Below, one piece after another: positions 44,948 to 53,545 of a DNA stretch of 64,000 nucleotides (its first letter is position 1; the number at the start of each line of letters is the position of its first letter). Both the position numbers and the translations under genes were made by a program. The notes below the pieces were generated by a model, which was not told where the DNA came from, ran no database searches, and saw only the letters and a program-made list of their open reading frames with translations. The stretch is from Massilioclostridium coli. Lineage in GTDB: Bacteria > Bacillota > Clostridia > Oscillospirales > Ruminococcaceae. The stretch lies in assembly GCF_900095865.1 (NCBI RefSeq), contig NZ_FMIZ01000007.1, positions 1,300,530-1,364,529 of the forward strand. The letters are read 5' to 3'.

Positions 44948-46543
44948 ATGGAAAAGTTAAAACAAAAAGGAACCCATCACCGCGGTGAATGGGGCTCTAA
45001 GCTTGGCTTGATTTTAGCCATGGCTGGAAACGCGGTGGGATTAGGCAATTTCTGGCGATTCCCACGTATGGCAGCAGAATATGGTGGCGGCGCATTTATG
45101 ATACCATATTTCATCGCTTTAGTAGTTGTTGGTTTGCCGATTATGATTACAGAGTGGCATTTAGGACGTTTTGGCGGACAGCATGGCCATGGAACTATCG
45201 GACCAATGATCTACTTACAAGCAAGAGAAAAAGTAAAGCCAAAAACTGCTTTAGCAATTGGTACTATCTGTGGTGCATTGGCATTTGCTATTCCTGTATT
45301 AATCAATTCTTATTATAACCACATTGTAGGTTGGTCCCTCAACTATGCGGTACAATCCTTGTTTAACCAATTAGGACATGGAGCAGATTTAACAGCTGCA
45401 TACCAATCGGCAATTTCCAATCCAGTCCAAGCTATTGGCTTCTGGGTAATCGCAGCGTTATTGTTAGCTGTGGCTGCAAGTAAAGGAATCAAAAAAGGGA
45501 TTGAAGCCTGGTCTAAAATAATGATGCCAACATTATATATTTTCGGCATTGTATTGGCGTGTTTTGCTTTGTTTACCCAAGCACGCCCAGAAACACCTAA
45601 CTTAACCGCAATTGCAGGGTTAGACTTTTTGTGGCATCCAGATTTCTCTAAAGTAAACTGGAGCGTTATTTTAGCTGCCTGTGGGCAAATCTTCTTTACT
45701 TTATCTTTAGGGATGGGGCTTATCTCAAACTATGCTTCCTTCTTAAAAAAAGACGATGATATTGTCGTATCTTCTATTGCTACAGTATCTTTAAATGAAT
45801 TTGCGGAAGTTGTATTAGCTTCTACCGCAGTAGTCCCTCTCGCCTATGTATTTATGGGAGATGATTTATTGCAAGGTGGAAGCATTGGCTTCTCGTTTAT
45901 TTCTCTTCCAAATGCATTTATGAATATGCCATTGGGTAATATTGTAGGTGCTTGTTGGTTCTTCTTGCTATTCTTTGCGGGATTTACCTCTGCCTTGGCA
46001 CTGTTTAACTATCTGGTTACATTTATTGAGGAAGGATTGCATTCTTCTCGTAAAGTTGCCTCTTGGGTTGCCTTTGTTTCATTGATTGTAATTGGTATCC
46101 CAGTTGTTCTAGAACCAATGTTAAGCAATGGCGCAACTCAAATCTACTTCGAAACCCTGGATTCCTGGGTAGGTAGTTATTTGGTATTGTTCTTAGGATT
46201 TATCGAATTAATTATTGTAGGTTGGTTTGTAAAACCACAAAAAACATTGGAAGGAATTAACTCTGGTGCAAAAGCAAAAGTACCTTCTTGGGTTGTTACA
46301 GTATTTATTCGTATTATCACACCAGCAATTTTATTACTGGTAATTGTAAATGCAACAATTGAAAACGCCAAAAACGGTTTCTTCTCTTGGACAGGTATTG
46401 TACCAGAAGGTGGGGATCCAGCTACCTATGCTTTATGGACTAATTTAGGCCGTGGTATGATTATTGTCGTATTTATTTTTGGCTTTATTATGACGCTACG
46501 TATGTTACGGAAAACATACCAGCATGAATTATCTAAGCAATAG
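44948..46543 (+). CDS. Neurotransmitter:sodium symporter (NSS/SNF) family transporter
   Basis: A 531-residue, 11-12 helix sodium-coupled transporter of amino acids. The first helix contains GNAVGLGNFWRFPRMAAEYGGGAF, the sodium and substrate site typical of LeuT/MhsT homologues, and HRGEWGSKLG precedes it. The substrate, probably a neutral or hydrophobic amino acid, cannot be specified. It is the first gene in a three-gene operon with a small MetS-like protein 12 bases downstream and a further unknown membrane protein. Confidence 0.95.
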   Translation: MEKLKQKGTHHRGEWGSKLGLILAMAGNAVGLGNFWRFPRMAAEYGGGAFMIPYFIALVVVGLPIMITEWHLGRFGGQHGHGTIGPMIYLQAREKVKPKTALAIGTICGALAFAIPVLINSYYNHIVGWSLNYAVQSLFNQLGHGADLTAAYQSAISNPVQAIGFWVIAALLLAVAASKGIKKGIEAWSKIMMPTLYIFGIVLACFALFTQARPETPNLTAIAGLDFLWHPDFSKVNWSVILAACGQIFFTLSLGMGLISNYASFLKKDDDIVVSSIATVSLNEFAEVVLASTAVVPLAYVFMGDDLLQGGSIGFSFISLPNAFMNMPLGNIVGACWFFLLFFAGFTSALALFNYLVTFIEEGLHSSRKVASWVAFVSLIVIGIPVVLEPMLSNGATQIYFETLDSWVGSYLVLFLGFIELIIVGWFVKPQKTLEGINSGAKAKVPSWVVTVFIRIITPAILLLVIVNATIENAKNGFFSWTGIVPEGGDPATYALWTNLGRGMIIVVFIFGFIMTLRMLRKTYQHELSKQ

Positions 46544-46555
46544 GAGGTAATAAAT

Positions 46556-46699
46556 ATGCATGTATCGTCCATTATTTTTTTAATACTATTTTGGGGCATT
46601 ATCCTTGCTACCATGGCAATTTCTATTCCAAAAGTAATCCGTGATGACAAAAATAAAGCCACAAAATCAAATCAATCAAAACATGAGGATACCAAATGA
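46556..46699 (+). CDS. Small MetS-like NSS transporter subunit (47 residues)
   Basis: A 47-residue protein: an N-terminal membrane helix (SSIIFLILFWGIILATMAI) and a basic cytosolic tail (KVIRDDKNKATKSNQ). A perfect AGGAGG starts it. Small helices that follow NSS genes and are needed for transport are known in Corynebacterium (MetS of MetPS). The match is by position and layout; the WGG motif of that family reads FWG here. Its stop overlaps the next ATG by four bases. Confidence 0.8.
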   Translation: MHVSSIIFLILFWGIILATMAISIPKVIRDDKNKATKSNQSKHEDTK

Positions 46700-47397
46700 A
46701 TCCAACCGAATTGTTGAATATTATTGAGGAACTAAATATAAAAATCAAACATTTTGATCTGTTACAGAATAAACGAGATAAATTTTGTAAAAAACTAGAT
46801 CAAATCAAGGCAGATTATCAATCCATTACGATTGATGAACAGTATCAAGAAGTATATGATTCCCTTGTAAATAAAGGAAATGCTTTGGTAGAAAATTATT
46901 TTCGTCCCAGTATGAATGCAAAAACATTAAGTGATACAATTAATCGATATCTTACTTATTTAACTGCAGCATATGGTGATTTTTCTGGACAAACATCTAA
47001 AATCACAGGATTTTATCGTTATTTTCTTTTATGTTCTATTTTAGTGTTGTTGCTTTCTCCGTTTATCCTTTCTCCAATTTTTGCTTTGGTTTTCCTTTTA
47101 CCAATTTTTCTGGCCACAAGGGGAATTAAACAACGTTCTAAAACAGGATATATCCTTTCTTTAACGGTTGGCGCAGCAGGACTTATTACATCTGCAATGT
47201 GGATTAAATATTTATTCTATCTCATTTTAGATTACGCTACAATGTTCCAAAATTTTATAACAGTAAATGCGGCTTTGGGACAAACTCTATGTCAAATTTT
47301 AATTATAGCCCTACCTGTCTTAGGTGTTGTATTATTTGTATTAACTATTTTATTTTTGTTCCGCGCATATAAAGTAAAAGATTTATTTGTAGCCTAA
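46696..47397 (+). CDS. Unknown membrane protein, third gene of the NSS operon
   Basis: A 233-residue protein I do not recognise. Residues 1-105 are helical and charged, with likely coiled coil (LNIIEELNIKIKHFDLLQNK). Four or five membrane helices fill about 108-228. It starts in the ATGA overlap with the small subunit, so translation is coupled to the transporter. It may be an accessory or regulatory subunit of the symporter. A terminator ends the operon after it. Confidence 0.82.
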   Translation: MNPTELLNIIEELNIKIKHFDLLQNKRDKFCKKLDQIKADYQSITIDEQYQEVYDSLVNKGNALVENYFRPSMNAKTLSDTINRYLTYLTAAYGDFSGQTSKITGFYRYFLLCSILVLLLSPFILSPIFALVFLLPIFLATRGIKQRSKTGYILSLTVGAAGLITSAMWIKYLFYLILDYATMFQNFITVNAALGQTLCQILIIALPVLGVVLFVLTILFLFRAYKVKDLFVA

Positions 47398-47437
47398 CGA
47401 ATAGGAATCGAGTTCTAATATTTTTATTTTTAACCAA

Positions 47438-47466
47438 TAAGGCATAGCTCATTAAGCTATGCCTTA
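47438..47466 (+). terminator. Terminator of the NSS operon
   Basis: TAAGGCATAGCT pairs with AGCTATGCCTTA, a perfect 12-bp stem with CATTA loop, followed by AT-rich sequence. Confidence 0.75.
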
Positions 47467-47517
47467 AATTATTTTTATCTTACTAATCCATAAAACACCT
47501 TAAATCTAGAATTTACA

Positions 47518-48309
47518 TTATGCAAAGAAAAAATTTGCTGTCATATCCAAATAATTTTCTCCACTATACTCCGGATATTGTTTCTGCATTTCTTTTTTAA
47601 ACTCTTCTGCACTGTCCGCCATTTGCGCAATAGATTTAAGATTTTCTATATAATCAATTTTAGCCTGCACATCTTTTAAGTCTTCTGGTGTATAATGGGA
47701 TGTTAAAATCATTGTATAACCTTTTTCCAAATATTCTTTTAGCTGAGCAATTATAACATCCGCATGGGTTACACCAGCGACAATGGAGTGGCAATCATGT
47801 CCAAGCATATGAGTATATACCAGATTAATTTCTGGAATTTCAATATCAAAGGCTTCTGTTGTTGGATGTATTATAAAATCAATTTCTCCTATCCTGTTTT
47901 TCCCTTCTGTTAATATATTTGTAATACGATGTATAGAGCTATCAAAAATTTCACCAAAAGCATTACTAAATTGATTTATTAAGGCTTTGCCACCTCCATT
48001 CTCAGAGTACTCAATCGCATTTTGTGTTGCATATTTTGGTACATTAGGTAAGAAAGTAGCTCCCGCTCCATGATACGCTATTAATATTCCTACAACTTCC
48101 ATTCCTTTTAAATAATCTGTAAGTTCCTGATTGTTATCAAAAAAGCAAGGAGATTCGATAATAACCGTTTTTCCTTCTTTTTCAATAATAAACACTTCAT
48201 CATCAATAAAATCATTGGTTTTATAGGCATGTAACTTGATATTTCCAAAATCATAGATATTTACTTCGCCTTTTGTAAGTTTCACCAGTGTAAAATTAGT
48301 TTTGTTCAT
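47518..48309 (-). CDS. Metallo-beta-lactamase-fold-like protein lacking the HxHxDH motif
   Basis: A 263-residue protein with an MBL-like plan: DDEVFIIEKEGKTVIIESPCF for the first strands, and HMLGHDCHSIVAG in a later active-site loop. The canonical metal motif is replaced by AYHGAGATF where HxHxDH would be expected, so the usual two-metal site is not intact. GGAGG precedes the ATG at 48309. It is divergent from the HxlR regulator, an arrangement common for redox-stress or detoxification enzymes. Function is unknown. Confidence 0.7.
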   Translation of the reverse strand: MNKTNFTLVKLTKGEVNIYDFGNIKLHAYKTNDFIDDEVFIIEKEGKTVIIESPCFFDNNQELTDYLKGMEVVGILIAYHGAGATFLPNVPKYATQNAIEYSENGGGKALINQFSNAFGEIFDSSIHRITNILTEGKNRIGEIDFIIHPTTEAFDIEIPEINLVYTHMLGHDCHSIVAGVTHADVIIAQLKEYLEKGYTMILTSHYTPEDLKDVQAKIDYIENLKSIAQMADSAEEFKKEMQKQYPEYSGENYLDMTANFFFA

Positions 48310-48477
48310 AATAATAACCTCCATATCAATTTAAGGCTTGACTTTTTTGCCTCTATAACTTTATAATAAAGCTGTAGTTTAATTTTGTAAAGTAAGCACT
48401 TTATTGTGCTATAGTTACCAAAAAGAAACTATTAGAGTTATTTAGATGATAGATCTATTTATTTTTTGGAGGAATTT

Positions 48478-48813
48478 ATGATAGAACAAACAGAAAGAAA
48501 AGATTTACCAGATTGTCCAGTGGAAACAACTTTAATGTTAATCGGAGATAAATGGAAAGTATTGATTTTACGTGACCTGATGCCAGGAACAAAACGATTT
48601 GGAGAATTAAAAAAATCTTTGGGTAATGTATCCCAAAAAGTGCTGACTGCTCAATTACGGACAATGGAAGCCAATGGGTTAGTAAATCGAAAAGTTTATG
48701 CCGAAGTGCCACCTAAGGTAGAATATTCCTTGACTGAACTCGGTCAAAGTTTAAAACCAATTTTAGAAGCAATGCAAAATTGGGGAGAGGAATACAAATC
48801 CCATAAAAACTAA
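48478..48813 (+). CDS. HxlR-family winged-helix regulator
   Basis: A 111-residue regulator. CPVETTLMLIGDKWKVLIL and TKRFGELKKSLGNVSQKVLTAQLRTMEANGLVNR are the classic HxlR signature. The N-terminal cysteine in DCPVE matches the thiol or aldehyde-sensing Cys of many members. GGAGGA precedes the ATG at 48478. It is divergent from the MBL-like gene; AGCAC-N6-GTGCT (48395-48410) in the spacer may be its operator. Confidence 0.93.
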   Translation: MIEQTERKDLPDCPVETTLMLIGDKWKVLILRDLMPGTKRFGELKKSLGNVSQKVLTAQLRTMEANGLVNRKVYAEVPPKVEYSLTELGQSLKPILEAMQNWGEEYKSHKN

Positions 48814-49130
48814 TCATAAAATGGATATAAAGTGTAACATAGTATGTGATTATATCTTTTGTTTTAAAAATAAATTTTTCCTGTTTTTTGCTTATATCCA
48901 TAAAGCGTATCGTATTTTTCCTCAATTCTTTAGAGTTAGTTATAAAACAGAGATACTATTGATAAGGCTTATCAATTCTAATAAAAATCAAATTTGATAA
49001 AAACAGATTTTTTTCATTCGGGTGCTTTTGTATTCTAATATTGTATTTCTTGAAAATAAACTGTTTACTAAATAATTTTTAAAGCGAATAAACTTTTCTG
49101 CCACTAACAGCGCTAAAATTTTATTTAACC
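48814..49130. other. Intergenic region, nothing recognised
   Basis: About 315 AT-rich bases before the IS200-like relic. No gene-like frame. Confidence 0.45.
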
Positions 49131-49196
49131 AAATCAAAACTACTAGTAAACTAGTGATTTGTTCAGACCCCTGGTAGGGGTATTGAAAGACGACCA
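49131..49196. mobile_element. Relic of an IS200/IS605-family right end
   Basis: Resembles the right end of the intact element at 56471-56540: AATCAAAAC, then a palindrome ACTAGT-AA-ACTAGT in place of ACCAGT-GA-ACTGGT, then a second small hairpin CCCCTGGTAGGGG in place of CCCCTAAAAGGGG. No transposase remains nearby. The sequence after it, GAAAGACGACCATCGCATTC, is also typical of such ends. Confidence 0.65.
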
Positions 49197-49381
49197 TCGC
49201 ATTCTCTGCTACTGGTAAACTAAATCGGGTTTTCTTTCCGTACCCTTATGAGGAAAGAAAACTGTATGCAAAATTCTCAAATTGCTTTTTCCGAAATCTT
49301 CAATTCCATTCTCAAGCAGAATGGAATTTTCACTGTAAAATTTTCTTATTTCGCCAAGGTTTTGTTAAGCCTAAAGACAAC

Positions 49382-49420
49382 AAAAAACAGGTATCTGAAA
49401 TATTCAGATACCTGTTTTTT
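49382..49420. terminator. Bidirectional terminator after the aldo/keto reductase gene
   Basis: A perfect 18-bp stem (49382-49399 with 49403-49420) around ATA. Confidence 0.88.
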
Positions 49421-49434
49421 TAATCATTAAATAA

Positions 49435-50382
49435 CTATTTTGCAAACTCTTCTGGAGTAAACTCCACATTTAAAGTCCCCATAGCGTCTTTCAACTGAGC
49501 AGTAGAATGAACTCCGGTTAATGGACAAACTGGGAAGCCTTGTTGGAAATAGAATCCTAATAATACTTGAGAAATTGATGCGTTATGGCGCACTGCAATT
49601 CCTTGGATTTTTTTGGCTAACTCCAGATTTGCTGGTGTATAATATGGGCTATCCTGAACTGTTTCAGGACCTTTATTAATTAGTTTATGGAAGAATCCGC
49701 TACAAACACTAAAGTATGGAACCGCAAGTACAGGATAATTCTTATGGAAACGAATCATTTCTTGATCCATAATTGCTAAGGTTGGATCTTCTGGTTCGCT
49801 CATAGTATCGGATGCAATATTATAGAACATTTCGTTCATTACAAAGCCTCTGTAACCTTTCTGTTTACAATAGGCCATTGCTTCTTCCATACGGGATACA
49901 GACCAGTTGGAGCAACCATAGTAACGAATTTTTCCCTGATTTACAAATTCCTGCATTACTTCGATCAAATCCGCTACAGATTGATTGGTATCATCACGAT
50001 GATACATATAAACATCAATACAGTCCACACGAAGAGCTTTTAGACTCAATTCCAAGTCATGTTCCATATCAGCTTTTGTCATACGGCTAATGGAAGTATC
50101 TTCATGAGGTGGATGCCCTCCTTTGGTAATCAGTACAAAATCATCATGATGGCCACGATGTGCAATCCAATCACCAATAACACGTTCGGAACGTCCGATT
50201 TCTCCTGGAATCCAATCGGAGTAAACGCGGGCGGTATCAATGAGGTTTCCTCCCATTTTAATATATTCTTCCAGAATCGCAAATCCTTCTTCCCCATCCC
50301 AAGCGGTACCTGCATTTACAGTACCTAAACCGATGGGGGAAACAACCAGGTCAGTATCTGGAATTTGAATTTTTCCTATCAT
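49435..50382 (-). CDS. Aldo/keto reductase
   Basis: A 315-residue NADPH-dependent TIM-barrel oxidoreductase. The catalytic tetrad is visible as Asp and Tyr in IDTARVYSDW, Lys in LITKGGH, and His in YMYHRDD. AAGGAGG precedes the ATG. It follows rhaM by 44 bases in the same direction, so it probably acts on rhamnose or another 6-deoxy sugar. Exact substrate not determined. Confidence 0.9.
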   Translation of the reverse strand: MIGKIQIPDTDLVVSPIGLGTVNAGTAWDGEEGFAILEEYIKMGGNLIDTARVYSDWIPGEIGRSERVIGDWIAHRGHHDDFVLITKGGHPPHEDTSISRMTKADMEHDLELSLKALRVDCIDVYMYHRDDTNQSVADLIEVMQEFVNQGKIRYYGCSNWSVSRMEEAMAYCKQKGYRGFVMNEMFYNIASDTMSEPEDPTLAIMDQEMIRFHKNYPVLAVPYFSVCSGFFHKLINKGPETVQDSPYYTPANLELAKKIQGIAVRHNASISQVLLGFYFQQGFPVCPLTGVHSTAQLKDAMGTLNVEFTPEEFAK

Positions 50383-50426
50383 AATAAAGCCTCCTTATCT
50401 GCGTAAAACGCGGGTAAAGCGATAAA

Positions 50427-50741
50427 TTAATCTAAATGGAATACTGGGTGTAAATCAATTGAAACAGGGCTGTTGTCTGGATTTGTTTCCATAATATCAG
50501 CCATAAAATCCCACCATTTTCTACATACAGGGTCATTAGCGCTTTCTGCCCATCTGGCTTCATCTTCTACTTCAATGTAGCCATAGAGAACTTTGGTATC
50601 TTTATCCAGATAGATAGAATAGTTATGGCCACCGTAATTGTGGATCATTTCTTTCATTTCTGGCCACAGTTGGTTATGACGTTTTTCATACTCAGCTTCT
50701 TGTCCTGGGAACAACTGCATTTTAAAACCTTTTCTTACCAT
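50427..50741 (-). CDS. rhaM: L-rhamnose mutarotase RhaM
   Basis: A 104-residue dimeric alpha-beta barrel enzyme interconverting L-rhamnose anomers. KRHNQLWPEMKEMIHNYGGHNYSIYL holds the catalytic His and the Tyr of the family, and RWWDFMADIM-type KWWDFMADIM is near the C-terminus. AGGAGGA precedes the ATG. Rhamnose isomerase and kinase genes are not here. Its association with an aldo/keto reductase, and with the GH106-like enzyme 11 kb away, points to rhamnose use. Confidence 0.93.
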   Translation of the reverse strand: MVRKGFKMQLFPGQEAEYEKRHNQLWPEMKEMIHNYGGHNYSIYLDKDTKVLYGYIEVEDEARWAESANDPVCRKWWDFMADIMETNPDNSPVSIDLHPVFHLD

Positions 50742-50776
50742 GTTAACTTCCTCCTATGTGTAAAAAAATCTAATAT

Positions 50777-50840
50777 CGGTTGTTAATTATTTATCACAAC
50801 CGTTTATCACTATTATACCGTACTTTTTTTCGATCTTGAA
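50777..50840 (-). promoter_or_regulatory. rhaM promoter and palindromic operator
   Basis: On the minus strand TTCAAG (50835-50840), 17 bases, TATAAT (50812-50817), followed by the inverted repeat CGGTTGT-N12-ACAACCG (50777-50802) in the 5' UTR. The regulator is unknown. Confidence 0.62.
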
Positions 50841-51220
50841 GGACGTAGTTTGACTAAAAATAGAACGTAATTTTATTTTTTTGATTGATTCATTTTCTTC
50901 AAGTAAAAAAGTACAAAAACAGGGTAAAACTTCCCTTCTAAAGATTTATTATACTGCAATCATCCCAAAAAATAAAGGTTTATTTTATTATTTTAGTGGA
51001 ATAAATTTAAATAATTTTGAATAAATAAAAAAATAAAATAACAGAAAAAAATTATTGTAAAAATAAATAAAATACATCTTATTTTTCCTACAATATTTAC
51101 AATCCAAATCATTTATTCTATAAGATCGTAGCATTGTACGAATTACATAAAACCATTTTCCATAAAAAATAACGCATAAATTCATTTTCTATTCTCGGTT
51201 TTACCATACAAAAACAATAT
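50841..51220. other. Intergenic region, nothing recognised
   Basis: About 380 AT-rich bases between the rhaM promoter and the bioY terminator. No gene-like frame with a ribosome site. Confidence 0.5.
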
Positions 51221-51253
51221 AAAAATCCTGCTGATTAACTCAGCAGGATTTTT
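51221..51253 (-). terminator. Terminator of bioY
   Basis: A perfect 14-bp stem, AAAAATCCTGCTGA with TCAGCAGGATTTTT, loop TTAAC. Confidence 0.88.
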
Positions 51254-51261
51254 ATAGAATA

Positions 51262-51822
51262 TTATACTGCGGTAGTTTTTTGGGTTGAAGATAAAAATCG
51301 GGACAACTGTGGACGCAATACTTTCGCCAAAGAAACCGATAAAACAATTTTTACAATATCCCCTGGAATAAATGGTATCACGCCTGCCCATAACGCTGCT
51401 ATCAAATCTAATTTCATAGTATAAGCCAACCATATTGTTCCCAACAAATAACAAGCTAAAGTTCCTAATACCATACCAAGAGATATTTTCCATACAATAT
51501 TATTTGAGTGATCTGTAAACCATCCAGTCAGTAAAGCCATCAAGAGGTAGCCCACCATATATCCTCCCGTTGGTCCAGCTATAATGGAGACTCCTCCTGT
51601 AAACTGAGCAAATACTGGAAGTCCTATTGCGCCTATTATCAGATACAACAATACAGCAATAAACCCTTTTTTAGCCCCTAACAAACTGGAGGCAATGTAA
51701 ACCCCTAGTGTACCCAATGAGATTGGTACTACACCAGGGATGGGAATAGAAAATGGGGACACTACACAAATAACAGCTGTCATAATAGCGATTACACACA
51801 TTGTTTTTATACTCATTTTCAT
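51262..51822 (-). CDS. bioY: Biotin transporter substrate-binding subunit BioY
   Basis: A 186-residue six-helix membrane protein. PISLGTLGVYIASSLLGAKKGFIAVLLYLIIGAIGLPVF and GGVSIIAGPTGGYMVGYLL-type motifs (here split) are the BioY S-component signature. It works alone or with an ECF energy module. A BirA operator lies over its start region. This shows the cell salvages biotin. No biotin synthesis genes are in the window. Confidence 0.95.
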   Translation of the reverse strand: MKMSIKTMCVIAIMTAVICVVSPFSIPIPGVVPISLGTLGVYIASSLLGAKKGFIAVLLYLIIGAIGLPVFAQFTGGVSIIAGPTGGYMVGYLLMALLTGWFTDHSNNIVWKISLGMVLGTLACYLLGTIWLAYTMKLDLIAALWAGVIPFIPGDIVKIVLSVSLAKVLRPQLSRFLSSTQKTTAV

Positions 51823-51858
51823 AATTGTAAACTCCTATTTATTTTTAAGTTTACAATT
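51823..51858 (-). promoter_or_regulatory. BirA operator of bioY
   Basis: AATTGTAAAC (51823-51832) and GTTTACAATT (51849-51858), a perfect 10-bp inverted repeat with a 16-base spacer, matches the known BirA site TTGTAAACC-N15/16-GGTTTACAA. It touches the ATG and includes the AGGAG ribosome site. Confidence 0.9.
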
Positions 51859-51908
51859 ATTATAACAAAAAGCTTATTCTTTGTCAATCTTATTTTAATT
51901 TGTTATGA

Positions 51909-51944
51909 AAAAAGCATCTGCTTTTCGAAAAGCAGATGCTTTTT
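51909..51944 (-). terminator. Bidirectional terminator of the cyclophilin gene
   Basis: A perfect 17-bp stem with a CG centre (51909-51925 and 51928-51944). Confidence 0.87.
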
Positions 51945-51966
51945 ATGTTAACTCTTCATCAACTGA

Positions 51967-52485
51967 TTAGAGAGTTTCTGGTTCTGGATAAGTTTCACCA
52001 AAAGTTTCTACTGTAACTTTTTCCATTACTTCATCATATAAAGGTTTATCACTAAAATTACGTTGTACTCCTACAATACGTTCTGCTTCTTCCATACCTT
52101 CTATTACTTTCCCAAAAGCAGCATATTGACCATCTAAATGTGGAGCATCTTCTACCATAATAAAAAACTGAGAGCCAGCACTATCTGGATGGGCAGCTCT
52201 TGCCATAGAAATAACACCTTTTGTGTGTTTCAAATTATTCTCAAATCCGTTATAAGAGAACTCTCCTTTAATATGGTATCCTGGTCCTCCTGTACCAATG
52301 CCGTTTGGATCCCCACCTTGAATCATAAACCCAGGGATAACACGGTGAAAGATAGTACCATTATAAAATCCTTTTTGTACTAACGAGATAAAGTTATTTA
52401 CGGTATTTGGTGCGATTTCTGGATACAATTCTACTTTAATTACACCACCATGATTTGTTTCAATTGTTACAATTGGATTGCTCAT
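51967..52485 (-). CDS. Cyclophilin-type peptidyl-prolyl isomerase
   Basis: A 172-residue cytoplasmic cyclophilin. FHRVIPGFMIQGGDP, AHPDSAGSQFFIM and FGKVIEGMEE are the standard PpiB motifs, including the catalytic Arg in FHRVI. It lacks a signal peptide, so it is cytosolic. The ATG at 52485 has GGAGG upstream; a six-codon longer frame is rejected. Confidence 0.95.
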   Translation of the reverse strand: MSNPIVTIETNHGGVIKVELYPEIAPNTVNNFISLVQKGFYNGTIFHRVIPGFMIQGGDPNGIGTGGPGYHIKGEFSYNGFENNLKHTKGVISMARAAHPDSAGSQFFIMVEDAPHLDGQYAAFGKVIEGMEEAERIVGVQRNFSDKPLYDEVMEKVTVETFGETYPEPETL

Positions 52486-52571
52486 TGCATTTCCTCCATT
52501 CAATCAATCTATTTAAGATATTTTATCATTATAAAATATTTTTTCCAATTCTTCAACCCTAAAATAGAATT

Positions 52572-53522
52572 TTATTGGTAACGGAACGCAAATGCAGCTC
52601 CAATAATCCCAGCATCATTCCCCAATTGAGCTACTGCCAACTTTGTCCTTTTAGCGGTTCCCCTAGCGTAATCTTCCGCATCTATTATTTGTTGTAAAGG
52701 CTGCAATAAGGTATTCCCTTCATTGCTGACACCACCTCCTAAACATAGGATTTCTGGTTGAAATATATTTATCATATTGGTTAATCCACAAGCTAAATAA
52801 TGGATATAGGTATCCACAACCTTGCTTGCCACGATATCTCCCATCCTCATAGCATCAAAAGCAGTTTTTGCGTTCAATTCTCCTGTCCGTTCCACAATAT
52901 CATGTAGAACCGTTTTTGGATGGGTTTCCATTGCCTCTTTGGTCATGCGGATTAAACCAGTTGCAGAAGAATATGCTTCAAAGCAGCCTTTCCTTCCACA
53001 ATTACAATCCCATCCATTTTGTTCTATAACAGTATGACCTAGTTCTCCTCCACAGTAATTAAATCCGCTATATATTTGGTTATGAAATATAACGCCTCCG
53101 CCTACACCGGTCCCCAACGTAATCATTACCATAGAAGAAGCACCTTTTCCTGCTCCTACAAGCAGTTCCCCTAACGCAGCTGCGTTAGCATCGTTTTCCA
53201 AATAAACGGGAAGAGGAATCCTCTCTGCCATCAGCTTTGCCAAATGTACTTTATGAAAATCGAAATTACAGGAAAATTCAATTATTTTTTGTGCTGGATC
53301 AATATGTCCAGGAGTTCCAATTCCAATGGAATCCACTTCCTGCAAAGGAACTTCACTTTCCTCCATTGCTTGATAGCATAATTTCGCCATATCATCACAA
53401 ATTTTTTCTGCAGAACGTGGAAGGTTTGTTTTACATTTTACTTTGGATAACATTCGGTATTGTTCATCCACTACAGATGCTACAATATTAGTACCACCTA
53501 AATCAATTCCAATAAAATACAT
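52572..53522 (-). CDS. ROK-family sugar kinase (glucokinase-like)
   Basis: A 316-residue ROK protein. GIDLGGTNIVASVVD is the N-terminal phosphate motif, GTGVGGGVIFH lies mid-sequence, and NCGRKGCFEAYSSATGL is the zinc-binding ROK signature. It lacks an N-terminal HTH, so it is a kinase rather than a repressor. The start at 53522 follows AAAAGGAG; a 55-codon longer frame is rejected. It follows a terminator after the SSS symporter gene. Glucose is the usual substrate, but N-acetylmannosamine cannot be excluded. Confidence 0.9.
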   Translation of the reverse strand: MYFIGIDLGGTNIVASVVDEQYRMLSKVKCKTNLPRSAEKICDDMAKLCYQAMEESEVPLQEVDSIGIGTPGHIDPAQKIIEFSCNFDFHKVHLAKLMAERIPLPVYLENDANAAALGELLVGAGKGASSMVMITLGTGVGGGVIFHNQIYSGFNYCGGELGHTVIEQNGWDCNCGRKGCFEAYSSATGLIRMTKEAMETHPKTVLHDIVERTGELNAKTAFDAMRMGDIVASKVVDTYIHYLACGLTNMINIFQPEILCLGGGVSNEGNTLLQPLQQIIDAEDYARGTAKRTKLAVAQLGNDAGIIGAAFAFRYQ

Positions 53523-53545
53523 AGACGTTCTCCTTTTTGGGCAAC

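Noticed and set aside
48988-49197. 69-codon minus-strand frame over the IS200 right-end relic
   Set aside because: It is produced by translating the hairpin region; no start signal and no similarity to TnpB.
49248-49430. 60-codon plus-strand frame between the IS relic and the terminator
   Set aside because: It runs into a perfect terminator stem at its end and contains another palindrome; no convincing ribosome site.
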